Position numbers and translations under genes: made by a program
Notes under the pieces: model-generated
Databases searched by the model: none
Seen by the model: only the letters and a program-made list of their open reading frames with translations
What the model was told of the DNA's origin: nothing
Shown here: positions 28,065 through 36,665 of the stretch, in pieces
How the letters are laid out: every line of letters begins with the position of its first letter
Position numbering within the stretch: the stretch's first letter is position 1
NCBI RefSeq assembly: GCF_002043095.1
Contig: NZ_MVOC01000023.1
Coordinates: forward strand, 38,167 to 102,166
Source of the DNA: Mycobacterium sp. AT1
GTDB taxonomy: Bacteria; Actinomycetota; Actinomycetes; Mycobacteriales; Mycobacteriaceae
DNA length: 64,000 nt
Reading direction: 5' to 3'

Positions 28065-28994
28065 ATGACGCAGCCCAACATCAGTCTCCGCCAGTTGCGC
28101 GCGTTCCTGACCGTTGCCGAGCACCGCAGCTTCTCGCGCGCGGCCGAGCAGTTGTTGGTGTCCAACCCGTGGTTGAGCGAGACGATCAAGGACCTGGAAC
28201 GCCAGCTCAAGGTGCAGCTGTTCGTCCGCACCACCCGGTCGGTGGAACTGACCGACGCCGGTGCGGTCTTCTCGCACCTCGTCGCCCGGGTCCTCGACGA
28301 CCTCGACTCCGCCGTCAAGTCCGCGCAGCGGACGGCCGACCGGGACGGCTCGGCGTTGACGTTGGGGTACACGATCGGCGCCGGGCTGGAGGTCATCCCG
28401 TGGCTGCTGCGAACGTTCGCCGCCGAGTATCCGCAGCGTCTGCTGCGATCGGTGGAGTACGACTTCGCCGACCCCACCGCCGGTTTGCGTGACTCCTCGG
28501 TCCACGCCGCGATCATCCGGCCGCCGACCGGCCTTGCCGGTCTGACCACCTTGGAATTGGTCAGCGAGGACCGGGTGGTGTGCCTTCCGGACGGGCATCC
28601 GCTGGCGAGCCAGGACAGTGTGTGCGTCGCCGATCTGCTCAAGGAACCCATCATCGCCGCGCCAAAGGCGCCCGGTCCGTGGCGGGACTACTGGTTGCTC
28701 AGCGAGTACCGCACGACGCCTGCCCTGGTCGTCGACGAGGCCAGCACCCGCGACGCCGAGCTGCACCTCGTCGCCCGCGGCGTCGGCATCAGCGTGACTT
28801 CCGCTGGAGCGCAACGCTTTTACTCCCGGCCCGGGGTGGCCTTTCGGCGCATTCGAGACATCCCGCCGTGCGTGGTGGCGTTGGCGTGGTGGCCGGAGCA
28901 CACCGCCAAGGTCGCCGATCTCGTGGCCATCGCCACCGGGTTCAGCGCCGTCGCCGAACAACTCAAGGCGGCCAACCGGCTCGCCATCCCGTGA
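28065..28994 (+). CDS. LysR-family transcriptional regulator
   Basis: 309 residues. An N-terminal winged helix-turn-helix (SLRQLRAFLTVAEHRSFSRA to ELTDAG, about 7-65) precedes the LysR effector-binding domain (about 92-300). It is divergent from the hyi-garR unit and in line with the permease operon, so it probably controls one or both. The effector may be a sugar acid, hydroxypyruvate or glyoxylate, but that is a guess from context. The ATG is set by alignment of the first helix. Confidence 0.9.
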   Translation: MTQPNISLRQLRAFLTVAEHRSFSRAAEQLLVSNPWLSETIKDLERQLKVQLFVRTTRSVELTDAGAVFSHLVARVLDDLDSAVKSAQRTADRDGSALTLGYTIGAGLEVIPWLLRTFAAEYPQRLLRSVEYDFADPTAGLRDSSVHAAIIRPPTGLAGLTTLELVSEDRVVCLPDGHPLASQDSVCVADLLKEPIIAAPKAPGPWRDYWLLSEYRTTPALVVDEASTRDAELHLVARGVGISVTSAGAQRFYSRPGVAFRRIRDIPPCVVALAWWPEHTAKVADLVAIATGFSAVAEQLKAANRLAIP

Positions 28995-29014
28995 GCATAG
29001 TTCGGGGCTACCGA

Positions 29015-29041
29015 ACAATGGTCCGTCAGGTTCGTCATTGT
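29015..29041. promoter_or_regulatory. Inverted repeat with 12-bp motif, copy 2
   Basis: ACAATG (29015-29020) and CATTGT (29036-29041) form an inverted repeat with 15 bases between. The right arm lies in GTTCGTCATTGT (29030-29041), the exact reverse complement of the 12-base motif before the LysR gene. It sits about 165 bases before the permease start. I see nothing else certain in this 209-base gap. Confidence 0.45.
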
Positions 29042-29203
29042 GTCAGGCGGATCGCGGTCATACGGTCGACCCACTCCGATCGGTGGTGTCGTCGCAACGT
29101 TGCGTTGGCGTGATGGTCACCGAGTAGGTGTCAGCACATCCCCAGCCGCTACTAGATGCAGTGGCACTCCGGCCCGAGGGCCGCCGCACGAGAAATGGGA
29201 AGC

Positions 29204-30802
29204 ATGACTTCACCGGCAGAACCAACGAGCCCACAGCCCAAGTTGCGGCGCTCCCTGGCGACCTGGGCGGCAATCTCGCTGTCCGTGGCCGCGATGGGCG
29301 CCAGCCTCGCCATCAACATCAACCCGCAGGGCGCAGGTGCGACCGTGGGCAGGGCCGTCCCGCTGACGTTCATCCTGGCCACCGTCGGAGTGCTGCTGGT
29401 GGCCTACGGATTCGCCAGAATCTGCAGCCGACTCAGCCACGCGGGCTCGGTGTTCGGCTTGACCGGCGTGACCCTCGGCCCGCGAGCCGGTGTGGTGGCC
29501 GGGTGGTCGCTGCTAGGCGCCTACCTGAGCTTCATGCTGACCACGTCGATGACGGCGGGCATCTTCGGCGCTGAATTCCTCCGTGGGCTAGGGCTTTACG
29601 AGACCACGCCCGCCATCGTGCCCTGGATCATCGCCCTGGTTTCGGTGGGCATCGCCACCCTGCTAGCCATCTCGCCGGTGAAGAAGTCGATGGCGACGCT
29701 GCTGTGGGTGGAGATCTGTACGACCGCTGTCATCGTGGTGATCGCCGTCGTGGTCGTCGTCCGCGTGGTCGGGGGTAGCGCTCCCGGTGGGCAGCGATTC
29801 AACCTCGACATGTTCAGCGTGCCGCCCGGCATTTCGACCAGCACGCTGTTCCTTGGCATCGTGTTCGGCTTCCTGTCGTTCGCCGGTTTCGAAGCGGCCG
29901 CCGCCCTCGGTGAGGAGACGACCAACCCGAGGCGGGCCATTCCGATCGCCATCTTCGGCGTGGCCCTGTTCGGCGGGCTCTTCTACATCGTGGGCACCAC
30001 GGTCGAGATGCTCGGCTTCGGCACCGATGCCGCTGGGGTGGAGGCATTTTCGAAGTCGGCGTCGCTATTCGGCACGCTGGGTGAACAGTACGTCAGCCCG
30101 GTCGTCGGCGACCTGGTCACCTTGGGTACCGCGATCTCCGCGATGGGGTGCGCGTTGGCGACCGCTGTCGCCGCGTCACGACTGCTGTTCGCGCTCAACC
30201 GAGGGGCCTTCGAAAATCGCGGTTTCACGAAGGTCTCGGCCAAGTCCGGCACCCCGATCAGCGCGACGTTGTTCGTCTGCGGGCTGGCCGCGGCGATCAT
30301 CGTGCTGATGCGGCTGTTGGTCACCGACACCGCCTTCGACCTGTTCGCGTGGTCGGGAACGGTTGGGACGCTGGTGCTCCTGGTTGCGTACGCACTGTTC
30401 TCCGTCGGTGCCTGGTACTACCTCTGCGTCCGCGCACCACGGCTGGGACACGAGGCCGCCGCCCTCGACTACGTGGTGCCGCTGCTCGCCATCGCGGTGA
30501 TCGGCTACACCATGTTCCGCAACGTCTCGCCATGGCCGTCCACGGGTGCGGGACGCGCCAACATCGTCATTGCGACGGTATGGGTGATCACGATCGTCGT
30601 CGTCATCTTCGCCGCACCCAAGACGACGCGACGGATTGCGGAGTCGTTGAGCCGCGACGAGGGACTCACCGCGGACGCGGGCTACCTGGCCGTCGCAGTC
30701 GAGGCGGTCGAAGAGCAGCTGCATCGCGACCCGACCTCCGCTGGCACGCCGCGGGTGACCGGCGGCTTCCATGGCGAGACTCCGGAAGTTGCCAAGTCGT
30801 GA
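29204..30802 (+). CDS. APC-superfamily amino acid/amine permease
   Basis: Polytopic transporter, 532 residues, about 12 membrane helices. The N-terminal segment through SLSVAAMGASLAININPQGAG and the FGFLSFAGFEAAAALGEET signature in helix 6 mark it as an amino acid-polyamine-organocation permease. The C-terminal tail (about 485-532) is soluble. The start was placed at the ATG of MTSPAEP because of the GGGAAG before it; an ATG nine bases upstream is also possible. It heads the rightward operon and overlaps the next gene by GTGA. The substrate is unknown; amino acids and amines are usual for the family, yet the next genes look like sugar enzymes. Confidence 0.88.
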   Translation: MTSPAEPTSPQPKLRRSLATWAAISLSVAAMGASLAININPQGAGATVGRAVPLTFILATVGVLLVAYGFARICSRLSHAGSVFGLTGVTLGPRAGVVAGWSLLGAYLSFMLTTSMTAGIFGAEFLRGLGLYETTPAIVPWIIALVSVGIATLLAISPVKKSMATLLWVEICTTAVIVVIAVVVVVRVVGGSAPGGQRFNLDMFSVPPGISTSTLFLGIVFGFLSFAGFEAAAALGEETTNPRRAIPIAIFGVALFGGLFYIVGTTVEMLGFGTDAAGVEAFSKSASLFGTLGEQYVSPVVGDLVTLGTAISAMGCALATAVAASRLLFALNRGAFENRGFTKVSAKSGTPISATLFVCGLAAAIIVLMRLLVTDTAFDLFAWSGTVGTLVLLVAYALFSVGAWYYLCVRAPRLGHEAAALDYVVPLLAIAVIGYTMFRNVSPWPSTGAGRANIVIATVWVITIVVVIFAAPKTTRRIAESLSRDEGLTADAGYLAVAVEAVEEQLHRDPTSAGTPRVTGGFHGETPEVAKS

Positions 30803-31791
30803 CCCGCGGGACGACACATCTCGGCATCGACGACGACTGGACCTATCACGGCCTGCGGGTCGTCCGGATGCAGAACGAACACCTGGCCGTCGACGTGTTG
30901 CCCGAACGCGGCGCCAACATCTTTCGGGTCGTCGACAAGAAGCGTGACGTCGACCTGTTGTGGAAGTCGCCGCGGGTCGCCCCCCACGTCGCGGCGGTGC
31001 ACGCGGACTTCGACGATCATTGGGCAGGCGGCTGGGACGACGCCTTCCCAGGGGGCCGGGCGTGCCGCAACCGGTACGGCGACCTACTGCCCTACATGGG
31101 TGAGGTGTGGACGGCACGGTCGGACTACCAAATCCGTTCCACTGCAGATGAAGTGGTGCTCACCACCACGGTTCGCACCCCGATCACGCCCGCCGAGCTG
31201 ACCCGCACCATCACGCTGCGCGCCGATGAGCAACGCTTCACCCTCGGCTACACGTTGCGCAACATCGGCACGATGCCGTTCGACTACAACTGGGGAGTGC
31301 ATCCGAGCCTGGCTCTGAGATCCGGTATGCGCTTTGACATCCCGGCCACCAGGGGCCTGGTCGACGAGGCCGGTGGTGAGCTACTCGGGCTCCCCGGCGA
31401 CGAGTACGACTGGCCGATGCTGCGCGGACACGACCTGCGCCGCGCCGACGACGTCGACGTCGGAGCCTTTGCGTTGCACTATCTGACCGGGTTGACCGCG
31501 GGCTGGGTCGCCGCCACCGACGTCGCGGACCGCCGCGGTTTCGGGTTGTGCTTCGACCACGAGCTGTTTCCCGTGGTGTGGTTCTGTCTGGTCTACGGCG
31601 GATGGCGCGGCTATCACCAGGTGCTCATCGAGCCCTGGACCGGCTATCCCAGCCCGCTCGACGAAGCCGTCGCCGCGGGTCGGGCCCGTCTGCTCGGCCC
31701 CGAGGAAACCGAGTCGACCGAGGTCGTCGCCGTCGTCTACGACGGCGTTGCCGAGGTCGTCGACCTGCAGCCCGACGGAACGGTGCGATAG
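30799..31791 (+). CDS. Aldose 1-epimerase-like (mutarotase fold) protein
   Basis: A 330-residue protein with the beta-sandwich pattern of galactose mutarotase-like proteins: VLPERGANIFRVVDKKRDVD, a GWDDAFPG turn, FDYNWGVHPSLALR with the expected histidine, and YHQVLIEPWTGYPSPL at the end. This is the broader aldose-epimerase superfamily (similar to DUF4432/DUF5107 groups), not canonical GalM. It may convert sugar anomers for the dehydrogenase that follows. The GTG start overlaps the permease stop. Confidence 0.78.
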   Translation: MTRGTTHLGIDDDWTYHGLRVVRMQNEHLAVDVLPERGANIFRVVDKKRDVDLLWKSPRVAPHVAAVHADFDDHWAGGWDDAFPGGRACRNRYGDLLPYMGEVWTARSDYQIRSTADEVVLTTTVRTPITPAELTRTITLRADEQRFTLGYTLRNIGTMPFDYNWGVHPSLALRSGMRFDIPATRGLVDEAGGELLGLPGDEYDWPMLRGHDLRRADDVDVGAFALHYLTGLTAGWVAATDVADRRGFGLCFDHELFPVVWFCLVYGGWRGYHQVLIEPWTGYPSPLDEAVAAGRARLLGPEETESTEVVAVVYDGVAEVVDLQPDGTVR

Positions 31792-32835
31792 ATGACGGTG
31801 AGTGATCCGGCGCGGGTCGTCCACGACACGATGGTGCAAGTCGGCAGAACCCCGCTGATGGTGACCGCCCTCGGCTTTGGGGCGACCGCCATCGGCGGCA
31901 TGTACACCGAGGTCGGCGACGACGCCGCAGTCGACACCGTTGCGGCCGCGTGGGAGGCCGGAGTGCGCTACTTCGACGCCGCCCCGCAGTACGGGCGTGG
32001 CAACGGCGAGGTCCGGCTTGGCCGCGGACTGGCCGGGTACCGGCGCGAGGACTACGTGCTCTCGAGCAAGGTCGGCCGCCTGCTGCGCGCCGATGCCGAT
32101 CCGCACCCCGACGACTTCGACTCCACCGGTCGCCCCTATGACGCCGGCGCACCGGATGTCGCGACCGTGTACGACTATTCGCGCGACGGCGTGCTGCGGT
32201 CGATCGAGGAAAGCCTCGACCGGCTCGGCACCGACCGCCTCGACATCGCCCTGGTGCACGACCCCGACGACTACGTCGACGACGCGTTGGCGACGGCGTT
32301 CCCCACTCTGATCGAGTTGCGGGACCAAAAGGTGGTGTCCGCGATCGGCGCCGGGATGAATCAGACGGCGGCGCTGGAACGCTTCGCTCGCGAAAGCGAT
32401 CCGGACATGTTCCTGCTGGCAGGCCGCTACACCCTGCTGGAACAGACTGCGCTGCAGTCGTTTCTGCCGCTGTGCGCCGAACGCGGGATCGCCGTGGTGG
32501 CCGGCGGCGTGTTCAACAGCGGTCTCCTGGCCGACCCCGGGCCGGGGGCGCGGTACGAATACGACCCCGCCCCGCGCGAGATGGTGGCACGGGCGCACCG
32601 GCTCTTCGAGGTGTGCCAACGGCACGACGTGCCCCTCAAGGCCGCGGCGTTGCAGTTCCCACGGGCCCATCCCGCGGTCGTCGCGATCCTGACCGGCGCC
32701 CGCAGTCGGGCCGAGATCGTCGAGAACGTAAAGCTGTTCGACCGTCCGATCCCCGACGAGCTGTGGCGCGATCTGGTGTCGGAGGGGTTGCTCGACGAGA
32801 GCGCCCCCGTGGGGAACGACGTCGAGAGTGATTGA
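31792..32835 (+). CDS. Aldo/keto reductase, D-threo-aldose (L-fucose) dehydrogenase type
   Basis: A 347-residue AKR-superfamily TIM barrel. The catalytic tetrad is visible: D and Y in RYFDAAPQYGRGNGE, K in LSSKVGR and H in ALVHDPDD. The form with FDAAPQYGRGNGE and LSSKVGRLLR is that of D-threo-aldose 1-dehydrogenase/L-fucose dehydrogenase and pyridoxal 4-dehydrogenase proteins, which oxidise a sugar or aldehyde to a lactone. With a lactonase next to it, aldose oxidation is the better guess. It starts directly at the end of the mutarotase gene and overlaps the next by eight bases. Confidence 0.85.
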   Translation: MTVSDPARVVHDTMVQVGRTPLMVTALGFGATAIGGMYTEVGDDAAVDTVAAAWEAGVRYFDAAPQYGRGNGEVRLGRGLAGYRREDYVLSSKVGRLLRADADPHPDDFDSTGRPYDAGAPDVATVYDYSRDGVLRSIEESLDRLGTDRLDIALVHDPDDYVDDALATAFPTLIELRDQKVVSAIGAGMNQTAALERFARESDPDMFLLAGRYTLLEQTALQSFLPLCAERGIAVVAGGVFNSGLLADPGPGARYEYDPAPREMVARAHRLFEVCQRHDVPLKAAALQFPRAHPAVVAILTGARSRAEIVENVKLFDRPIPDELWRDLVSEGLLDESAPVGNDVESD

Positions 32836-33691
32836 CGCACACCATCATCTGTGGGACCCCGAGGTCGGCGACTACCCGTGGATGACGGGTGACTTCGCGG
32901 CCCTCCGGCGGCCCTACGACTTCGAAGACCTCCGGCCACACCTGGTGGCCAACGGCGTTGCGGGGACGATCGTGGTGCAGGTTCGCGCGGATCTGGCCGA
33001 GACCGTCGACTTACTCGAACTCGCCTCTCGCACGGCGGAAGTCGTGGGGGTGGTCGGATGGGTCGACCTGACGTCGTCGGACGTCGCGGGACAGCTGGAC
33101 CTGCTGCGCAGTGGTGTCGGCGGTGAGCACCTCGTCGGGGTGCGCCACGGCGCGGCCGACGAACCCGATCCCGACTGGCTCCTCCGCGACGACGTCGACG
33201 CGGGAATGCGACTGGTGGCGGCGAGCGGGCTGTCCTTCGACCTGGAGATCACCCCTCGCGAGTTGCCCGCCGCCGTCGTGTTGGTGCGCAGGCACGCCGA
33301 CGTTCGCTTCGTCGTCGACCATGGTGCCAAACCTCCCATCGCCACGGGATGGTCCCAGGGATGGGCCGACGGAATCGTTGCTCTGGCAGCGAATCCGAAC
33401 GTGTGGTGCAAGCTCTCGGGTTTGGTCACCGAGGCGTCGTGGGACTCGTGGACGGTGGCCGACCTGCGGCCGTACGTCGACCACTTGCTCGCCGCGTTCG
33501 GCGCCGAGCGGCTGATCTTCGGCTCCGACTGGCCGGTGTGCGAACTGGCCGCGAGCTACGGCCAGGTGACGGCCGCCGCTACGGAGACACTCGCGACTCT
33601 CGATCCGGCTGATCGAGAAAAAATCATGTACGGCAACGCATTACACGTCTACCGACCACCCGGCATCGGCCCGAAGGAAGATCGCTCATGA
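32828..33691 (+). CDS. Sugar lactonase (amidohydrolase 2 family, L-fuconolactonase-like)
   Basis: A 287-residue amidohydrolase-2 TIM barrel. The metal-binding HHH-type start is IDAHHHLWD (2-10). FVVDHGAKP carries the second-shell histidine, WCKLSG is conserved, and FGSDWPVCE has the active-site aspartate. Members hydrolyse L-fucono-, L-rhamnono- or related 1,4-lactones. Together with the dehydrogenase before it this yields a sugar acid. GTG start inside the end of the upstream gene. Confidence 0.85.
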   Translation: MIDAHHHLWDPEVGDYPWMTGDFAALRRPYDFEDLRPHLVANGVAGTIVVQVRADLAETVDLLELASRTAEVVGVVGWVDLTSSDVAGQLDLLRSGVGGEHLVGVRHGAADEPDPDWLLRDDVDAGMRLVAASGLSFDLEITPRELPAAVVLVRRHADVRFVVDHGAKPPIATGWSQGWADGIVALAANPNVWCKLSGLVTEASWDSWTVADLRPYVDHLLAAFGAERLIFGSDWPVCELAASYGQVTAAATETLATLDPADREKIMYGNALHVYRPPGIGPKEDRS

Positions 33692-34962
33692 ACGGCGCCA
33701 CCACCATTCAGCAGGACCTCCAAGAACGCGCCATGCGTGCGCTGGCGGGCGGTGTCAGCAGCAACACCCGACTGCTGAACCCGCACCTCATCGTCGAACG
33801 GGCCAGCGGCTGCCGGTTGTGGGACACCGACGGCACCGAGTATCTCGACTATCTGCTTGGTCAGGGTCCCAACTTCTTGGGCTACGGTCCGCCGCGGGTG
33901 GTGGAGAAGATCGTTGCGGCACAACACGACGGCATCATCTACGCGGCGACGCATCGTCGTGAGATCGAAGCCGCTGAACGGGTTTTGAGTGTCCTGCCGT
34001 GGGCGGATCAGCTGCGGTTCGGAAGTTCGAGCAGCGAGATGATTCAGGCGGCCATGCGGATGGCGCGCAACGCGACCGGACGGCGCAACGTCCTTCGCTT
34101 CCACGGGCACTACCACGGGTGGTTCGACAACGTTCAGATCCGCTCGGACGGTGATCGGGTCATGCCGGGCAGCCTCGGTCAGGTCCCGGACGCGCTCGAT
34201 CCGATGCTGACCGTCGAGTGGAACGACGCCGAGGCGTTCACCGCCGCGCTGCGCGATCATGGCGACACGATCGCCGCGGTGGTGATGGAACCGATGATGC
34301 TCAACGCGGGAGCAATCGTGCCTGCCGAGGGATACCTGGAGCACGTCCGCGAGCTGTGCACTCGGCACGGCATCGTGCTGATCTTCGACGAGACCATCTC
34401 CGGCTTCCGGGTGGCACTTGGCGGGGCCGCCGAACGGTTCGGTGTGACGCCGGATCTGGCGGTCTACGGCAAGGCCATGGCCGCGGGGTGGCCGTGTGCG
34501 GCGTTGGTCGGACGGGGCGAGCTCTTCGCGGACGTGGCCACTGGTGCGCTGACGCACGCAGGCACCTTCAACGGAAACACCATCGCGACCGCCGCGGTGC
34601 TCGCGTCGCTCGACGAACTGGAAGATCGCAGCGTCTACCGTCACGTCGAGTCGGTGGGCAGCGCTCTGATCGACGGTCTCACCGAGCTGTTGACGCACCA
34701 CGACGTGCCGATCAAGCTGCAGGGCTTGCCGATGGCCTTCCATGCCCGCTTCGACGTCGGTACCGAAGCCGTCACCCGGTACGCGCAGGTGCAGGCACTC
34801 GACGGGGAGCGCTACGGCCGGTTCGCGACCAAGCTGATCGCGGCAGGCGTGTGGGTGGCCTACCGCGGCATCTGGTACGTCTCGGCGGCCCACACGCTCG
34901 ACGACGTCGACGAGACCATCAAGCGATTCGACACGGCGCTGGCCGACGTCGAGCACGACTGA
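33688..34962 (+). CDS. Class III aminotransferase (glutamate-1-semialdehyde aminomutase-like)
   Basis: PLP-dependent fold type I enzyme, 424 residues. It has GSSSSEMIQAAMRMAR, YHGWFDN, the cofactor aspartate in IFDETISGFR and the Schiff-base lysine in DLAVYGKAMAAG. It resembles glutamate-1-semialdehyde aminomutase but the operon is catabolic, and haem genes are absent, so it more likely acts on an amino or aldehyde intermediate. The ATG overlaps the lactonase stop (ATGA). Confidence 0.88.
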   Translation: MNGATTIQQDLQERAMRALAGGVSSNTRLLNPHLIVERASGCRLWDTDGTEYLDYLLGQGPNFLGYGPPRVVEKIVAAQHDGIIYAATHRREIEAAERVLSVLPWADQLRFGSSSSEMIQAAMRMARNATGRRNVLRFHGHYHGWFDNVQIRSDGDRVMPGSLGQVPDALDPMLTVEWNDAEAFTAALRDHGDTIAAVVMEPMMLNAGAIVPAEGYLEHVRELCTRHGIVLIFDETISGFRVALGGAAERFGVTPDLAVYGKAMAAGWPCAALVGRGELFADVATGALTHAGTFNGNTIATAAVLASLDELEDRSVYRHVESVGSALIDGLTELLTHHDVPIKLQGLPMAFHARFDVGTEAVTRYAQVQALDGERYGRFATKLIAAGVWVAYRGIWYVSAAHTLDDVDETIKRFDTALADVEHD

Positions 34963-34986
34963 GCCTTCACATCTGGCCACTGTCGT

Positions 34987-35014
34987 CTGACAAGGCGCCG
35001 TGTCGGCATACTGT
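34987..35014 (+). promoter_or_regulatory. Candidate promoter before the small open frame and amidase
   Basis: CTGACA (34987-34992) and TACTGT (35009-35014) with a 16-base spacer form a credible promoter. It would start transcription near 35019, within the 242-base gap between aminotransferase and amidase. Confidence 0.4.
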
Positions 35015-35018
35015 CTCA

Positions 35019-35201
35019 GTGCGCCTGCCTGGATCGTCGACGACTGGGTGGCGCCGTTCGGCGATCGCGCCCGGGCTCCCTGCCAATGTCCCGGAGCCAT
35101 CGCTGCCCGTGGCGGAGGCCCTCGCCCACGGCACCAAGGACGCTGCGCACGGCAGCCGCTTCGACCAGTTGGCGGGTCAGCCCGTGACGTTCGGGGCCTG
35201 A
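35019..35201 (+). CDS. Possible small leaderless protein upstream of amidase
   Basis: An open frame of 60 residues from a GTG only four bases after the TACTGT hexamer. It ends at TGA three bases before the amidase ATG. The C-terminal half (ALAHGTKDAAHGSRFDQLAG) looks protein-like; the N-terminal half is less so. It may be a small translated leader or a random frame in GC-rich DNA. I recognise no homologue. Confidence 0.25.
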   Translation: MRLPGSSTTGWRRSAIAPGLPANVPEPSLPVAEALAHGTKDAAHGSRFDQLAGQPVTFGA

Positions 35202-35204
35202 CAG

Positions 35205-36629
35205 ATGACCGATTCCCTGGTGATGCGCACCGCGCGGGAGCAGCTGCGTGGGCTCGAGGATCGCGAGTTCTCGGCCCGTGAACTGCTCGACGCCCACGTC
35301 GAGCAGATGGATCGGTTCAACGCGACGCTGAACGCCGTCGTGTCGCAAGACTTGGACAGGGCGGTCGACGCTGCCGCCGCGGTCGACTCGGCGCGCGCCG
35401 CCGGGTCGCCGTGCGGGCCATTGGCCGGACTGCCCATGTCGATCAAGGACACGCACGCCACGGCCGGATTGCGAACGACGTACGGCTCCAAGCTCTTCGC
35501 CGACAACGTGCCGACCGCCGACGACGAGATCGTCGGGCGGCTTCGCGCCGCCGGGGTAGTCATCGTCGGCAAGACCAACGTCCCGGAGATGGCCGCGGGG
35601 TCGCACACGTACAACCCGGTCTTCGGCACCACCGTCAACCCGTATGACACCAGCCGCTCGGTGGGCGGAAGCAGCGGCGGCGGCGCTGCGGCGCTTGCCG
35701 CGGGGTTCCAGCCATTGTCCGACGGCAGTGACATGGGCGGCTCGCTGCGCAACCCGGCGTCCTTCTGCAACGTCGTCGGATTGCGGCCGACGCCGGGCCG
35801 GGTGCCCGATCCGTCTGACGGGTTGCCGTTCTTTCGGTTGGCGGTGGCGGGTCCGATGGCCAGGACCGTTGGTGACGTGGGCTTGATGTTGTCGGCGATC
35901 GCCGGCCAGCACTCCGGGGATCCGACGTCGCTGTCGGAGGACCCGCGCCACTTCGCCGACGTCAGCGCCGTCGACCTGCGTGGCCTTCGGGTGGCGTGGG
36001 CGCCGACGCTCGGCGGGCGGATCGCGGTGGAGCCCGAGGTCCTGTCGGTGTTGGAGGACGCGGTGGCGGTGTTCGAGGCCGGGGGTGCCCAGGTCGACGT
36101 GGCGTGCCCCGACCTCGACGGCGCGGACTTCGTCTTCCGAACGCTGCGTGCCGCGGACTTCGACCTCGCCTGGGGTGACGTGCTGGAACGTCAGCCGCAT
36201 TCCTTCAAGGCGGAGATCGCCTGGAATGTCAGGCAGGGCGGCAAGCTCGGCGGGCGAGAGGTCACCCGTGCGGTGGCGGAACTGGCTCGACTTCACCGGG
36301 CCGCCGAGCAGTTCTTCGACGGTTACGAAGTGCTGTTGGCCCCGGTGGTCCAGGTGGCGCCCTTCGACGCGTCGATCGACTGGCCGCACCAGATCGGCGA
36401 CACCGCGATGGCGACCTACCTGGACTGGATGGCGGCGTGCTATCTGATTACCCCGCTGGGGGTTCCGGCCATGTCGGTTCCGGCGGGCTTCACCGAGCAG
36501 GGTTTGCCGGTGGGGGTGCAGATGGTCACCCGGGCGCGCAGCGAGTCCCGGCTGTTGGGGATCGCGGCCGCGTTCGAGGAGGCGACGTGGCATGGACGCC
36601 GCACCCCGCCGCTGCTTGACGTAACCTGA
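35205..36629 (+). CDS. Amidase (amidase signature family)
   Basis: A 474-residue amidase-signature hydrolase. The catalytic Ser-cisSer-Lys triad lies in SIKDTH (Lys near 82), GGSSGGGAAAL, and the nucleophile region SDMGGSLRNPASFCN. It cleaves amide bonds; the natural substrate is unknown. It could complete a catabolic path together with the aminotransferase and permease, or be separately transcribed from the promoter just before it. Confidence 0.9.
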   Translation: MTDSLVMRTAREQLRGLEDREFSARELLDAHVEQMDRFNATLNAVVSQDLDRAVDAAAAVDSARAAGSPCGPLAGLPMSIKDTHATAGLRTTYGSKLFADNVPTADDEIVGRLRAAGVVIVGKTNVPEMAAGSHTYNPVFGTTVNPYDTSRSVGGSSGGGAAALAAGFQPLSDGSDMGGSLRNPASFCNVVGLRPTPGRVPDPSDGLPFFRLAVAGPMARTVGDVGLMLSAIAGQHSGDPTSLSEDPRHFADVSAVDLRGLRVAWAPTLGGRIAVEPEVLSVLEDAVAVFEAGGAQVDVACPDLDGADFVFRTLRAADFDLAWGDVLERQPHSFKAEIAWNVRQGGKLGGREVTRAVAELARLHRAAEQFFDGYEVLLAPVVQVAPFDASIDWPHQIGDTAMATYLDWMAACYLITPLGVPAMSVPAGFTEQGLPVGVQMVTRARSESRLLGIAAAFEEATWHGRRTPPLLDVT

Positions 36630-36665
36630 TTAGCGGTACTACCTAGTCGGTGCGAGGAGGACGTC

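Noticed and set aside
33688..34962. Haem biosynthesis hemL
   Set aside because: It resembles glutamate-1-semialdehyde aminomutase, but no other haem gene is near and it is coupled to a sugar lactonase, so a catabolic role is more likely.
29204..36629. Vitamin B6 degradation operon (aldehyde dehydrogenase of pyridoxal 4-dehydrogenase type, lactonase, amidase, aminotransferase)
   Set aside because: The lactonase is of the amidohydrolase-2 sugar type, the aminotransferase is class III, and no pyridoxine oxidase or ring-opening oxygenase is present.
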